A DNA stretch of 64,000 nt from Natronorubrum sulfidifaciens JCM 14089 (GCF_000337735.1 NZ_AOHX01000025.1:106539-170538); one strand, 5' to 3'. Shown: positions 52,927-62,162, numbered from the stretch's first letter. A program made the numbers and translations. The notes: generated by a model not told the origin, from the letters alone.

Positions 52927-54657
52927 ATGGACGACGAGTTACGAGAGCGCGTCGAGCGCGAGACAGAGAAGCACGCGCTGTTGAACGCCGTCAAACACGA
53001 GAGCGATGCCGCTGTCGGCGCGATCATGGGGCCGCTGATGGGCGACAACCCCGAGTTCCGCGAGCACGGCGACGAGATTCCGGGGATCGCTGGTGGCGTC
53101 ATCGGCCGGATCAACGACCTCACATACGAGGAAAAGCGGGCCCGACTCGAGGATCTCGCTCCCGAGGAACTCGCCGAAATCGAGGCCGAGGACGAGGAAG
53201 ACGAACACGACCTGCCGGAACTGCCGAACGCCGACGACTATGACGAGATCCGAATGCGGTGTGCGCCGAACCCGAACGGGCCGTGGCACGTCGGCCACGC
53301 ACGGATGCCCGCCGTCATCGGCACCTATCGCGAGCGCTACGACGGCTGGTTCTGCGTCCGCTTCGACGACACCGACCCCGAAACGAAACGGCCTGACATG
53401 GAGGCCTACGACGCGATCCTCGAGGATCTGGACTATCTCGGCTTCGAGCCCGACGAGATCTACCGGGCCAGCGACCGACTCGAGACCTACTACGAGCACG
53501 CCCGCGAGCTGATCGAGATGGGCGGCGCGTACACGTGCTCCTGTAGCGGCGAGGAGTTTAGTGAGCTGAAAAACGCCGGCAAGCCGTGTCCACACCGCGA
53601 CAAGGACGTCGAGACCGTTCTCGAGGAGTTCGAGGACATGATCGACGGCGAGTACAGCAGTGGCGAGATGGTCCTCCGCGTAAAGACCGACATCGAGCAC
53701 AAGAACCCAGCACTGCGTGACTGGGTCGCGTTCCGGATGATCGACACGCCACATCCCCGTGCGGAAGCCAGCGAGTATCGCTGCTGGCCGATGCTGGATT
53801 TCCAGTCGGGCGTCGACGACCACCTGCTCGGGATGACCCACATCATTCGCGGGATCGACCTGCAAGACTCCGCGAAACGCCAGCAGTTCGTCTACGACTA
53901 CTTCGACTGGGAGTACCCGGAAGTCGTCCACTGGGGTCACGTCCAACTCGACGACTACGACGTGAAGGTAAGTACTTCCACGATTTCAGCGCTGATCGAG
54001 GACGGCGAACTCGACGGCTGGGATGACCCTCGCGCGCCGACACTCAAAAGTCTCCGGCGGCGTGGTATCCGTGGGGAGGCCATCGTCGATTCGATGGTCG
54101 AGTTGGGAACCTCGACCAGTGACGTCGATCTCGCGATGAGTTCGATCTACTCGAACAACCGCGATCTGATCGACGAGGAGACCGATCGCCGATTCTTCGT
54201 TCGCGAAGGGACCGAAGTCCCACTCACCGAGAGCCCGCCAGCAGAAGCCAACCCGCCGCTGCATCCCAACCACGAGGACCGCGGCGTCCGGGAGATCCCA
54301 TCCGGCGACGCCGTCTTGCTCGAGGCCGACGATATCCCGGCGGCCGAAAATCGCGTCTGGCTGAAAGGCCTCGGCTGCTTCGAGCACACCGACGACTCGC
54401 TCGCGTACACCGGCGACGACATCGACGTGGTCCGCGAAGGCGACGTCGACGTCATCCACTGGGTGCCAGCAGCGGAGAGCGTCCCCGTCCGTCTGCGGAC
54501 AATGGACGGCGACGTGAGCGGCCGAGCCGAACCCGGTGTCGCTGCCCTCGAGGCCGACGAACTGGTCCAGTTCGAACGCGTCGGCTTCGCGAGGATCGAC
54601 CACCACGAGAGCGACGGTGGCGAGGAACGGACGGTCGCCTACTACACGCATCCCTGA
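52927..54657 (+). CDS. gltX: Glutamyl-tRNA synthetase (archaeal GluRS, possibly non-discriminating)
   Basis: 576 aa (MDDELRERVERETEKHALLN). An archaeal N-terminal extension of about 100 residues precedes the class I core: NPNGPWHVGHARMPAVIG (HIGH-like, near 120) and DDYDVKVSTSTISALIEDG (KMSKS-like KVSTS, near 346). The C-terminal anticodon-binding part is beta-rich, as in archaeal GluRS/GlnRS-type enzymes. Archaea usually charge both tRNA-Glu and tRNA-Gln with this enzyme and then amidate the latter. Confidence 0.95.
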   Translation: MDDELRERVERETEKHALLNAVKHESDAAVGAIMGPLMGDNPEFREHGDEIPGIAGGVIGRINDLTYEEKRARLEDLAPEELAEIEAEDEEDEHDLPELPNADDYDEIRMRCAPNPNGPWHVGHARMPAVIGTYRERYDGWFCVRFDDTDPETKRPDMEAYDAILEDLDYLGFEPDEIYRASDRLETYYEHARELIEMGGAYTCSCSGEEFSELKNAGKPCPHRDKDVETVLEEFEDMIDGEYSSGEMVLRVKTDIEHKNPALRDWVAFRMIDTPHPRAEASEYRCWPMLDFQSGVDDHLLGMTHIIRGIDLQDSAKRQQFVYDYFDWEYPEVVHWGHVQLDDYDVKVSTSTISALIEDGELDGWDDPRAPTLKSLRRRGIRGEAIVDSMVELGTSTSDVDLAMSSIYSNNRDLIDEETDRRFFVREGTEVPLTESPPAEANPPLHPNHEDRGVREIPSGDAVLLEADDIPAAENRVWLKGLGCFEHTDDSLAYTGDDIDVVREGDVDVIHWVPAAESVPVRLRTMDGDVSGRAEPGVAALEADELVQFERVGFARIDHHESDGGEERTVAYYTHP

Positions 54658-54757
54658 ACTCGAGAGCACTACTGGTGTTGGCTCTCTGAACTGAGGTTGA
54701 GACAATCAGTTCCCGTCTCGAGGGAGAAGTCGACTGGCGCGTCTTCGGACGGGGACG

Positions 54758-54931
54758 TTACTCCTCGATCCGTCCGACCTCGGCACTTCCACAGTCGGGA
54801 CACGTCTCTTGCTCGCGGTGGAACCTTTCGCCACACGCACGGCACCGATAGTCGATGCGGTCCGCCCGGCCGGCTTCGGCTTCCTGCTTCAACCGCTCGA
54901 CTTTCTCGCCGAGCCGTTCGAACATGCTCAT
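54758..54931 (-). CDS. 57-aa zinc-ribbon protein
   Basis: A short frame MSMFERLGEKVERLKQEAEA. An N-terminal helix is followed by a zinc ribbon with CRAC and CPDC knuckles (DYRCRACGERFHREQE, then TCPDCG). Good codon bias. A second ATG two codons in (MFERLGE) is an alternative start. Haloarchaeal genomes carry many such mini-ribbons; a nucleic-acid or protein contact role is inferred. It converges on gltX with a 100-bp gap. Confidence 0.75.
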   Translation of the reverse strand: MSMFERLGEKVERLKQEAEAGRADRIDYRCRACGERFHREQETCPDCGSAEVGRIEE

Positions 54932-55024
54932 GGAGATGATATCGTCCTGTACACGGATAAGTACCGCCGTCAGTAAACGGACGATCCACGTCCAGAGCAG
55001 CCACAGTGCCAGTGCTCGTGCTCG

Positions 55025-55510
55025 TTAGAGCAGAAAGACGGCCACGAGAAAGCCAACCAGAATCGAGCCGGTCAACAGGACCTGTGTCGCCGTCGAGGCG
55101 AGCACGCCAACGGTCGCGTAGAACGCAGATCGCGTGCTGGCCTCGAGTTCGCCATCTCGAGCGAACTCGAGGAGAAAGACGGTGCCGAACAGACCCACAA
55201 GTAGCCCGATCGGGCCGGTGACGATCATCATGACGATGCCGACGGCTGCGGCGGCAGCGGTCGTTCGCCAGGATGCACCGCCGGCTTTCGCGGCGATCGA
55301 ACCACCGAAGAACTCGACGACGACCGTCAGCACGCCGAGCAAAGCGAGGACAGCGACCACGACCGTCCCCGGTTCGGTGAAGCCGGAGTGCCACCAGTAG
55401 AGGCCAAGCCCGGCGAGCGAAAAGAGACCGCCGGGGACCAACGGGATAACCGTCCCGACGACGCCACCGATCAACAGCGCGATGGCGATAACTGCGATTG
55501 CATCGACCAT
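55025..55510 (-). CDS. DUF456 family membrane protein
   Basis: 161 aa (MVDAIAVIAIALLIGGVVGT). The family signature VIPLVPGGLFSLAGLGLYWW is near residue 20. Five to six membrane segments are interrupted by a Gly-rich loop (EFFGGSIAAKAGGASWRTT), typical of DUF456. The end is VLLTGSILVGFLVAVFLL. The function is unknown. It is divergent from the SDR gene with a 170-bp gap. Confidence 0.88.
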   Translation of the reverse strand: MVDAIAVIAIALLIGGVVGTVIPLVPGGLFSLAGLGLYWWHSGFTEPGTVVVAVLALLGVLTVVVEFFGGSIAAKAGGASWRTTAAAAAVGIVMMIVTGPIGLLVGLFGTVFLLEFARDGELEASTRSAFYATVGVLASTATQVLLTGSILVGFLVAVFLL

Positions 55511-55680
55511 TATCCCTACAGAGGCGTGGCGACACCAAAATCGTGCTGCCAGCGTCACCGTCAGCCGCTCAGTGTAACGCCAGCCGACAGCGTTGCCAGA
55601 AGCGGCGACGTCACTCTCGTCTCGAGCAGACGAGACTGCGCGAGCGGTACCATTACCCTCTGTCGACGAAACGAATAGGT

Positions 55681-56400
55681 ATGACAGACGGTGCGATCGT
55701 CGTCGGTGCATCTTCGGGAATCGGCGAGGCAGTGGCTCGAGAACTGGCAGCCGAGGGCTACGAGGTCGGACTCACGGCTCGCCGGACGGAGCGCTTGACC
55801 GAAATTGGCGCAGCGCTCCCCACGAACGCGTACGTCGCGACGATGGACGTCACCGATGTCGACGACGCCCGCGAGGGCTTCGACGAACTCGTCGACGCGA
55901 TGCCGTCGGTCGACCTCGTCGTACTCAGCGCCGGCGTTGGCCACCTGAACCGCGACCTCGAGTGGGAACCCGAACGCGAGACGATCGACGTCAACGTCCG
56001 TGGCGTTACCGCGATCGCGACGGCAGCGATGGCCCATTTCGACGACCGCGGCGCGGGACACCTCGTCGGAATCTCGTCGGTTGCGGCCGTCTTCGGCAAC
56101 GGTGGCGCACCCGCCTACAACGCGTCGAAAGCGTTCGTCTCGACGTATCTCGAGGGGCTGCGCTATCGGCAGGCGGGCCGTGAGGGCGACGTGACGATTA
56201 CGACGGTCGAACCCGGGTTCGTCGACACCGAGATGGCGATGGGCGAGTTCTGGATGTGTTCGCCCGAGACGGCGGCAAGACAAATCCGGCGCGCAATCGA
56301 CCGCGAACGCGATCACGTCTACGTGACGCGTCGGTGGCGACTCGTTGCTTGGGTCCTGAACGCGCTTCCCGAACGCATCCTGCAGCGACTGTTCACCTGA
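55681..56400 (+). CDS. Short-chain dehydrogenase/reductase
   Basis: 239 aa (MTDGAIVVGASSGIGEAVAR). NAD(P)-binding GASSGIG at 9-15, VLSAGVGH near 85 (the NNAG-type motif), catalytic Ser in LVGISSVAAVFG, and Tyr/Lys in APAYNASKAFVS. PGFVDTEM follows. ARRTERL after strand 2 suggests NADPH preference. The C-terminus has a basic-hydrophobic segment (RRWRLVAWVLNALPER) seen in membrane-associated SDRs. Substrate unknown. Confidence 0.92.
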   Translation: MTDGAIVVGASSGIGEAVARELAAEGYEVGLTARRTERLTEIGAALPTNAYVATMDVTDVDDAREGFDELVDAMPSVDLVVLSAGVGHLNRDLEWEPERETIDVNVRGVTAIATAAMAHFDDRGAGHLVGISSVAAVFGNGGAPAYNASKAFVSTYLEGLRYRQAGREGDVTITTVEPGFVDTEMAMGEFWMCSPETAARQIRRAIDRERDHVYVTRRWRLVAWVLNALPERILQRLFT

Positions 56401-56421
56401 GTGGCACTCTACTGGAACACG

Positions 56422-58698
56422 CTACCGAAACCGGTCGCGAACCTCGAGCGCGGCCGCCGACCCGTAGTAGTCGACCAGCGGGCAGACGGCATCTCCGAGC
56501 GCGCGCATACACTGACTCGTCGAGTGGTACTCGAGGCGATCCGCCACTCGTTCCCATTCGCGGGCCTGCAGGGCACGCATGACGAGCAGCCGCTCTTCGC
56601 GGGCCGTCAGCTCGATTTCAGCCGGGTCCTCGAGGAAGTAGCGGCTGACGAGCCGGCGAAACGGCCCCGGGTCGATATCGAACAGCCCGGGGCCGTAGGC
56701 GGCACCCGCGACGAGTCGCCACTCGTGGGCCGATAACTCGCGGTCGTCGACGTCGGCATCGACGCTTCGAAGCACCGCACGGGCGACATCGGGCTCGAGG
56801 TCGTTGAGGGCGTCCGTACAGAGTGCGCGAAAGCGGCGGGCGAACCAGCCGGCGTGGCGGTCGTGCAGTTCCCGACCCGTGTCGCTCACCGGCGCGAGCA
56901 TGAGCGCGGAGTACTCGCCGCTGGCGTCGTTGCGCGTCGTCGAGACGTGGACGGTTCGATAGCCGTTCTCACGCCAGAACGCGAGGAGGCCGGGAGTCGT
57001 ACCGAAGCCGGTGCCGAGCCAGTCGACCGAGGATTCGAACTCCTCGCGGACACACTCGAGCAGCCGCGAGCCGAGTCCCCGGGAGCGCGCCGCGTGGTGG
57101 GTCGCGATGCGCACGATGCGGAGGCCAGCCGGTTCGCCGGCGGCTTCGTCACGGAGCTGGCTCGTGAGGATGTCAGGGAGCATGTTCCCGCGCACGCGGC
57201 CACCCTCGTACATCATCGCTCGTGTCTCCGCCGGAAGCGTCCCCTCGTGAGCCAGCAAGGCGACGCTGACGACGCGGCCGTCGTGGACGAGCGCCCGTGC
57301 CTCGAGGTTCGGCGCATCGAGCAGCCGCGCGAGGTCGTTGGGTTCCGTGCGGTAGTGGGCGAGTACGAGCAGGCCGAACGCCTCCCGGAGCAGGTGCTCG
57401 TCGGCCAGCAGGGCGTCGGGCTCGAGTCGCCGATACTGCACTGCGTCGGGCGTGGCGTCGGCGATCAGCGAGTCGACGGGTGGCCGCGCATCGAGCAACA
57501 GCGCCCGAAACGCCCACACTTCGACGGGGTCGCCCGCCGCATACCGGATCGGCTCGAGGAGCGTTCGGTCGACCACGTCGTGGTCGCTTTCGGCGAGTCG
57601 GTCCCGGAACCGAACTGAAAAGCCCCGACCGGTCCCCTCGTAGCCGTGGATCGTCGTCGCGAACGCGACGCGGTCGGCCGAGAGCAGCGACTCGAGCACC
57701 GAAACGGGCAGCGCCGCGGCCTCGTCGACGATGACGACATCCGCGTCCTCGAGGCGGCCGGCGGCGACGGCGGGCTCAAGAAAGCGGATGGAACCGCCGG
57801 CATCGGTCTCAAGTCGGCGAGTGTCGACAGTGGTCACACAGTCGAGGGCCGCACAGAGTTCTCCAGCGCGGTCGAACAGTTCTGCAGCGTTTCGAGACCG
57901 TGGAGCCGTGACGAGGACGTCCAGCCCATCGGCGGCGAACGCCCCGGCAGCCAGCCCCGCAGCGCTTGATTTTCCCCGGCCACGGTCGGCCTCGAGGACG
58001 ACGGCTCGAGATTGCCCGTCGTCGCCGCCACTGTCCGCGAGCAGCGACTCGAACGCGGCGACGGCGTCGACCTGATCGGCCGTCAAACAGGCGTCGTAGA
58101 CGGCGGTCGGAAACCGGCTGTCCGTCGGTGGCTCGAGCGCCGTCGCATCCTGTTCGTCGCTTCCTCGCGGTGTTGGGTTCGTCAGCCCGCTGTCGACGAT
58201 CCGCTCGGTGTCGACGTCGACGATGCCGACACCGCGATGTGCGCGCAGCGTCTCGACGAGCCGCCGTCTGAACCGGCCAGTGACGGCCGACAACGGGAAC
58301 GGCGGAACGGCAAGCGAGTCGTCGAACGCGTCGTGGCGGTCGGGCCACGCCTCGAGCAGCGGCGTCAGCAGAATCAGCAACCCACCGCCGTCGACCGTAC
58401 CAACGACTTTGCCGAGCGCGTTCGGCCGGAGTTCGTCGTGGGCGTCGAGCGTGACGATCTCCCGCGTCGTCCCGAGCAGTTCGCTCGCGTTCGCCTGTGG
58501 CAGCTGTTCACACCGCAGGCGGTCGTCGGGACCGACGAGCGTCGTCGCGGTGATCGGCACCGATAGCGTATCGAGGATCGACTCGAGGGCGTCGTAGCCA
58601 CGCGCACGATCGCCAGCGAGGACGAGCAGTCGTCGCTCGTTGGTTCGCGTCGCCTCCTCGAACAGCGACTCGGCGAGCGAAACGACGTCTTCGTACAT
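56422..58698 (-). CDS. tmcA: tRNA(Met) cytidine acetyltransferase TmcA
   Basis: 758 aa (MYEDVVSLAESLFEEATRTN). An N-terminal DUF1726-like domain, then an RNA-helicase-type ATPase with Walker A VLEADRGRGKSSAAGLAAG near residue 236 and VIVDEAAALPVSVLESLL (Walker B region). A GNAT domain follows near 500-560 (RIATHHAARSRGLGSRLLEC). It makes N4-acetylcytidine at the wobble position of elongator tRNA-Met, and in some archaea at many rRNA and tRNA sites. It converges on the SDR gene with a 21-bp gap. Confidence 0.96.
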   Translation of the reverse strand: MYEDVVSLAESLFEEATRTNERRLLVLAGDRARGYDALESILDTLSVPITATTLVGPDDRLRCEQLPQANASELLGTTREIVTLDAHDELRPNALGKVVGTVDGGGLLILLTPLLEAWPDRHDAFDDSLAVPPFPLSAVTGRFRRRLVETLRAHRGVGIVDVDTERIVDSGLTNPTPRGSDEQDATALEPPTDSRFPTAVYDACLTADQVDAVAAFESLLADSGGDDGQSRAVVLEADRGRGKSSAAGLAAGAFAADGLDVLVTAPRSRNAAELFDRAGELCAALDCVTTVDTRRLETDAGGSIRFLEPAVAAGRLEDADVVIVDEAAALPVSVLESLLSADRVAFATTIHGYEGTGRGFSVRFRDRLAESDHDVVDRTLLEPIRYAAGDPVEVWAFRALLLDARPPVDSLIADATPDAVQYRRLEPDALLADEHLLREAFGLLVLAHYRTEPNDLARLLDAPNLEARALVHDGRVVSVALLAHEGTLPAETRAMMYEGGRVRGNMLPDILTSQLRDEAAGEPAGLRIVRIATHHAARSRGLGSRLLECVREEFESSVDWLGTGFGTTPGLLAFWRENGYRTVHVSTTRNDASGEYSALMLAPVSDTGRELHDRHAGWFARRFRALCTDALNDLEPDVARAVLRSVDADVDDRELSAHEWRLVAGAAYGPGLFDIDPGPFRRLVSRYFLEDPAEIELTAREERLLVMRALQAREWERVADRLEYHSTSQCMRALGDAVCPLVDYYGSAAALEVRDRFR

Positions 58699-58920
58699 AG
58701 CTTCGTCTTGGGGACGCGAGAGTAATAGCCACCGGAACGCTGCGTGTCACGCCCGCCGTCGGAAACCGATTGCCGCGCCGACCTCACCCGGCTCGGGCTC
58801 GGCTTGGATTCGCTGTGTCTGATCGGGTCAAGCCCCGACACAGCGAGCCGAGCCGACCGTCTCCGATGACCTACTCGAGTCGATCTGTGCGGACCTCTCG
58901 CACAGCCTCGACCGTTTGAA
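58699..58920. other. Intergenic region upstream of the L7Ae operon
   Basis: Together with the leader below, 386 bp lie between the divergent tmcA and rpl7ae genes. This part has an imperfect inverted repeat of GGCTCGGCTTGG/CCGAGCCGAG type around 58797-58855 and no gene with good codon bias. Confidence 0.45.
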
Positions 58921-58924
58921 CACG

Positions 58925-58933
58925 CTTTTAAGG
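58925..58933 (+). promoter_or_regulatory. TATA box of the rpl7ae operon
   Basis: CTTTTAAGG; the predicted transcript starts near 58950-58955, leaving a leader of about 130 nt before the ATG at 59085. Confidence 0.6.
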
Positions 58934-58947
58934 AGGGCAACGCTACA

Positions 58948-59040
58948 GCGTAGTACACCCTACGCGGGGTTGATGATGCTCCTAGCCTTACAGGACTTCC
59001 GCCGGAATCTGATCCGGCACGGGGTACCCAGTGCCCCGGA
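58948..59040 (+). promoter_or_regulatory. Structured rpl7ae leader with box C/D (K-turn-like) element
   Basis: A hairpin GCGTAG-TACACC-CTACGC (58948-58965) precedes GGGG-TTGATGA (box C-like at 58970-58976). Box D-like CTGA lies at 59009-59012 inside a CCGGA/TCCGG hairpin. GGG before box C can pair with TCC after box D, as in a K-turn. A third hairpin, GGCAC/GTGCC, lies at 59016-59035. L7Ae binds K-turns and represses its own mRNA in other archaea, so this is a plausible autoregulatory site. Confidence 0.5.
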
Positions 59041-59070
59041 CGGCAGGGGAGCGCGAGCCCACGTGTAGGA

Positions 59071-59077
59071 GAGGTGA
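59071..59077 (+). promoter_or_regulatory. Shine-Dalgarno site of rpl7ae
   Basis: GAGGTGA, 7 nt before the ATG at 59085. This leadered, SD-bearing start stands out in a genome of mostly leaderless genes. Confidence 0.6.
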
Positions 59078-59084
59078 ACAACCA

Positions 59085-59447
59085 ATGTCAGTCTACGTAA
59101 CCACCGACATCCCAGCCGACCTCGCAGAGGACGCCCTTGAGGCCCTCGAGGTCGCACGAGACACCGGACGAGTAAAGAAAGGAACCAACGAAACGACGAA
59201 AGCGATCGAGCGCGGCAACGCCGACCTCGTGTACGTCGCCGAAGACGTCTCCCCCGAGGAGATCGTCATGCACATCCCCGACCTCGCCGAGGAGAAGGGC
59301 ATTTCCGTCGTCTTCATCGAAACCCAAGACGACGTCGGCCACGCTGCCGGCCTCGAGGTCGGCTCGGCCGCCGCGGCGATCGTCGACGCCGGCGAAGCCG
59401 GTGACGACGTCGAAGACATCGCCGGCAAGGTCGAGGACCTCGACTGA
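59085..59447 (+). CDS. rpl7ae: 50S ribosomal protein L7Ae (K-turn binding)
   Basis: 120 aa ([20 protein letters not shown]). The RNA-binding core is [16 protein letters not shown]-like ([20 protein letters not shown]) with [20 protein letters not shown] and [16 protein letters not shown]. It binds K-turns in 23S rRNA, box C/D and H/ACA RNAs and RNase P RNA. It is first in the operon with rps28e, rpl24e and ndk. Confidence 0.97.
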   Translation: MSVYVTTDIPADLAEDALEALEVARDTGRVKKGTNETTKAIERGNADLVYVAEDVSPEEIVMHIPDLAEEKGISVVFIETQDDVGHAAGLEVGSAAAAIVDAGEAGDDVEDIAGKVEDLD

Positions 59448-59458
59448 GGTGATCAGAG

Positions 59459-59683
59459 ATGAGTGCTGAAGAGGAAGAAAGCGGCTCTACGCCCGCCGAG
59501 GTCATCGAGATCGTCGGCAAGACCGGCATGCACGGTGAGGCCATGCAGGTCAAATGCCGGATCAAGGAGGGCGAGAACCAGGGACGAATCATTACCCGAA
59601 ACTGCCTCGGGCCAGTTCGTGAAGGGGACATCCTCCAGCTTCGCGAGACTGCCCGCGAGGCAGACTCCATCGGAGGTCAATAA
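59459..59683 (+). CDS. rps28e: 30S ribosomal protein eS28
   Basis: 74 aa ([20 protein letters not shown]). The S1-like core is [19 protein letters not shown], then [19 protein letters not shown] and the typical READSIGG-type end. It starts 12 bp after rpl7ae and shares its last base with the rpl24e start. Confidence 0.97.
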   Translation: MSAEEEESGSTPAEVIEIVGKTGMHGEAMQVKCRIKEGENQGRIITRNCLGPVREGDILQLRETAREADSIGGQ

Positions 59684-60003
59684 TGGTCGAGAAACGAACC
59701 TGTGATTACACGGGCGAAGAGATCGAACCCGGCACGGGCATTATGTACGTCAAAAACGACGGCTCCGTGCTCCACTTCGTCGACTCGAAGGCGGAGAAAA
59801 ACTACAAGCTCGGTCGCGAACCACGCGACCTCGAGTGGACCGAAGAAGGTCGTCGCGACAAGGGTCCTGCACAGCCAGCAGTCGAGGAGACTGCCGACGA
59901 CGAGGAGTCCGAAGACGAGGACGCCGAAACGGAGGCTGACGCCGACGAGGCCGACGCCGACGACGAGGGTGCAGAAACCGACTCCGAGGAGGACGAGGAA
60001 TGA
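59683..60003 (+). CDS. rpl24e: 50S ribosomal protein eL24 with acidic tail
   Basis: 106 aa ([20 protein letters not shown]). The eL24 domain covers about 1-60 ([40 protein letters not shown]). Only the first half of the archaeal zinc site is visible (a single Cys, C7). The last 40 residues are a nearly pure Asp/Glu/Ala tail not found in non-halophiles. The stop overlaps the ndk ATG by 4 nt. Confidence 0.95.
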   Translation: MVEKRTCDYTGEEIEPGTGIMYVKNDGSVLHFVDSKAEKNYKLGREPRDLEWTEEGRRDKGPAQPAVEETADDEESEDEDAETEADADEADADDEGAETDSEEDEE

Positions 60004-60464
60004 GCGACCACGAGCGAACGTTCGTGATGGTCAAGCCCGACGCCTTCGCGCGTGGGCTTGTGGGCGAGGTCGTCTCCCGACTCGAGGACCGCGGGCTCAA
60101 ACTCGTGGGCATCAAGGTCATCAACATGCCCGAAGAGCGCGCTCAGGAACACTACGCAGAGCACACTGACAAGCCGTTCTTCGACGATCTGACCGACTTC
60201 ATCACGTCCGGCCCGGTCGTCCCGATGGTCTGGGAAGGACAGGACGCGACGCGACAGGTCCGACAGATGATCGGCGAGACGGATCCACTCGAGGCACAGC
60301 CGGGAACGATCCGCGGCGACTACGCGCTTGATCTCGGTCGCAACGTCGTTCACGCTGCTGACCACGAAGACGAGGGTGCAAACGAACGCGAGATCGCAAT
60401 CCACTTCGACGAGGACGAGCTGATCGACTACGATCAGCACGACGCCGAGTGGCTCTACGAATAA
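60000..60464 (+). CDS. ndk: Nucleoside diphosphate kinase
   Basis: 154 aa ([20 protein letters not shown]). Family motifs are [52 protein letters not shown] with the phosphorylated His118, and a C-terminal EWLYE. It balances NTP and dNTP pools. It is the last gene of the rpl7ae operon, the usual archaeal position. Confidence 0.97.
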   Translation: MSDHERTFVMVKPDAFARGLVGEVVSRLEDRGLKLVGIKVINMPEERAQEHYAEHTDKPFFDDLTDFITSGPVVPMVWEGQDATRQVRQMIGETDPLEAQPGTIRGDYALDLGRNVVHAADHEDEGANEREIAIHFDEDELIDYDQHDAEWLYE

Positions 60465-60800
60465 GACGCCACTAGCAGCCGCGATCAGCACCGTTTTGTT
60501 GCCGCCTATTATTCGATAGCGTCGCCGCTCTCAGTTCAGCGGTCAGCTGATACGCCCATTACTCGAGCGCACTCGAACGGTATCGGTTTCTCCGACTGGC
60601 GTCCAGCAGGGCGGCTACGGACTCCGGTCCGTGTAACTCGAGGAACTGGTCGACCGAGACAGTGGTATCTAGTCGGTTCGTACGCGCCCAACCAGAACGG
60701 ACTGCAGTGGATTGTTATCGTAGACGTAACATCTAATGCAGTGGCTGCAGTAGTCATCAGCGGTGGTTTCGAATGGTAACATACGGTAGGTGGTTCGTGG
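60465..60800. other. Intergenic region after ndk
   Basis: 336 bp. It contains several TGCAGTGG/CCACTGCA-type words (60702, 60736) and one minus-strand 37-aa frame with clustered cysteines (DDYCSHCIRCYVYD), without promoter or strong codon bias. A short repeated word AGCCACTGCA is shared with the two sites near 27.08 and 45.59 kb. I see no firm gene. Confidence 0.45.
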
Positions 60801-61181
60801 ATGCGTGAAAGCGAGGGAGAATCGACGGCAGCCACGGCGCAGGTCACCCCGTCGCTGGACCTGATTTTTGATCTCCTCTCGAACCGTCGTCGCCGGTATG
60901 CGCTGTATTATCTGTACGATCAACCCGACGGTGTCGCAACGCTAGAAGAAATCGCGGACGCGGTCACCACAGATCTGAAACGGTTCTCCGAATCGGACGG
61001 TGAAACCAACCCCGAGCAACAACGGGGGCGGGTCCAGATGGAACTGCAGCACACGCATCTCCCACGGCTCGAGGACGCAGGGATACTCGAGCACGATCAT
61101 CGGAGCGAGACGGTCAGATACTGGACACAGCCGTCGCTCGAGGAGTGGCTCGAACACGCCCATCACAAAGAGCAGTCGTAG
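60801..61181 (+). CDS. DUF7344 winged-helix protein, putative regulator
   Basis: 126 aa (MRESEGESTAATAQVTPSLD). The HTH domain is about 20-115: LIFDLLSNRRRRYALYYLYD, ATLEEIADAVTT and the wing RLEDAGILEHDHRSETVRYW. Haloarchaea hold many paralogues of this family as ArsR-like regulators. A target is not evident. The ATG lies between ndk and sod on the same strand. Confidence 0.85.
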   Translation: MRESEGESTAATAQVTPSLDLIFDLLSNRRRRYALYYLYDQPDGVATLEEIADAVTTDLKRFSESDGETNPEQQRGRVQMELQHTHLPRLEDAGILEHDHRSETVRYWTQPSLEEWLEHAHHKEQS

Positions 61182-61332
61182 AATCCACACCGCCGAACAG
61201 CGACGCTATTGTCAGCCGGCGTGGGAGTGCTGAAAGATTTAACACGCGATGCGTGGTGTGTCGACTCGAAGCGACAAATCACGGGAAGAGACGCCGGTCG
61301 ATCGTGCCGCATGATAGCGTCTCTTTCCTCAA

Positions 61333-61340
61333 AACTTAAC
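61333..61340 (+). promoter_or_regulatory. TATA box of sod
   Basis: AACTTAAC, about 37-44 nt upstream of the ATG at 61377. An SD-like AGGTGA (61365-61370) lies 6 nt before the ATG, so a short leader is likely. Confidence 0.5.
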
Positions 61341-61376
61341 ACGAACGCTGCCGAGATAGCAGACAGGTGAAATCCA

Positions 61377-61979
61377 ATGACTGACCACGAACTTCCACCA
61401 CTGCCGTACGATTACGACGCACTGGAACCATCAATCTCCGAACAGGTCGTGACCTGGCATCACGACACGCACCATCAGGGCTATGTAAACGGCCTCAACG
61501 CCGCCGAAGAAACCCTCGCAGAGAACCGCGAGTCCGGTGATTTCGGCTCGACGCCCGGTGCGCTGGGTAGTGTCACTCACAACGGCTGTGGACACTATCT
61601 CCACACGCTGTTCTGGGAGAACATGTCCCCGAACGGCGGCGGTGAGCCCGAAGGCGACCTCGCCGACCGCATCGAGGAGGACTTCGGTTCCTACGAGGGT
61701 TGGAAAGGCGAGTTCGAAGCCGCTGCCGGCGCAGCCGGTGGCTGGGCACTGCTCGTGTACGACCCGGTTGCAAAACAGCTGCGAAACGTTGCGGTCGACA
61801 AACACGACCAGGGCGCACTCTGGGGCTCGCACCCAATCCTCGCACTGGACGTCTGGGAACACTCCTACTACTACGACTACGGTCCAGACCGTGGCGACTT
61901 CATCGACGCGTTCTTCGATGTCGTCAACTGGGAGAAGGCCGCAGAAGAGTACGAGAAGTGCCTCGACCACTTCGAGTAA
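61377..61979 (+). CDS. sod: Superoxide dismutase (Mn/Fe family)
   Basis: 200 aa (MTDHELPPLPYDYDALEPSI). Metal ligands are His28 (TWHHDTHHQGYV), His76 (CGHYLHTLFW), Asp158 and His162 (ALDVWEHSYYYDY). It removes superoxide in the cytoplasm. Halophile SODs are usually Mn-loaded. A T6 tract lies 42 bp after the stop. Confidence 0.97.
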   Translation: MTDHELPPLPYDYDALEPSISEQVVTWHHDTHHQGYVNGLNAAEETLAENRESGDFGSTPGALGSVTHNGCGHYLHTLFWENMSPNGGGEPEGDLADRIEEDFGSYEGWKGEFEAAAGAAGGWALLVYDPVAKQLRNVAVDKHDQGALWGSHPILALDVWEHSYYYDYGPDRGDFIDAFFDVVNWEKAAEEYEKCLDHFE

Positions 61980-62020
61980 GCTGAACGCAGCAAGACGCGA
62001 CGAGCGAGTCAACTCCGATA

Positions 62021-62026
62021 TTTTTT
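62021..62026 (+). terminator. Oligo-T terminator after sod
   Basis: Six T residues 42 bp after the sod stop. Confidence 0.5.
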
Positions 62027-62162
62027 GCGACCGACGACCCGCCCAGCGACGGCGCAGTCAGGGACACCGATCACACGACCCGCGAGCGAGCGGGGTCGCC
62101 GCTGTGACGATGCTCCGCTCCCGTGTGGAAACGAACGATTTAGGCGGCTGAGAGCGATAGCG

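Noticed and set aside
52939-53946. 335-aa open frame on the minus strand opposite gltX
   Set aside because: It mirrors the codon structure of gltX (long antisense frames are common in high-G+C DNA) and has no family motif or promoter.
60669-60779. 37-aa Cys-clustered minus-strand frame (DDYCSHCIRCYVYD) as a zinc protein
   Set aside because: The cysteines derive from repeated TGCAGTGG words, codon bias is weak and there is no promoter at the right distance.
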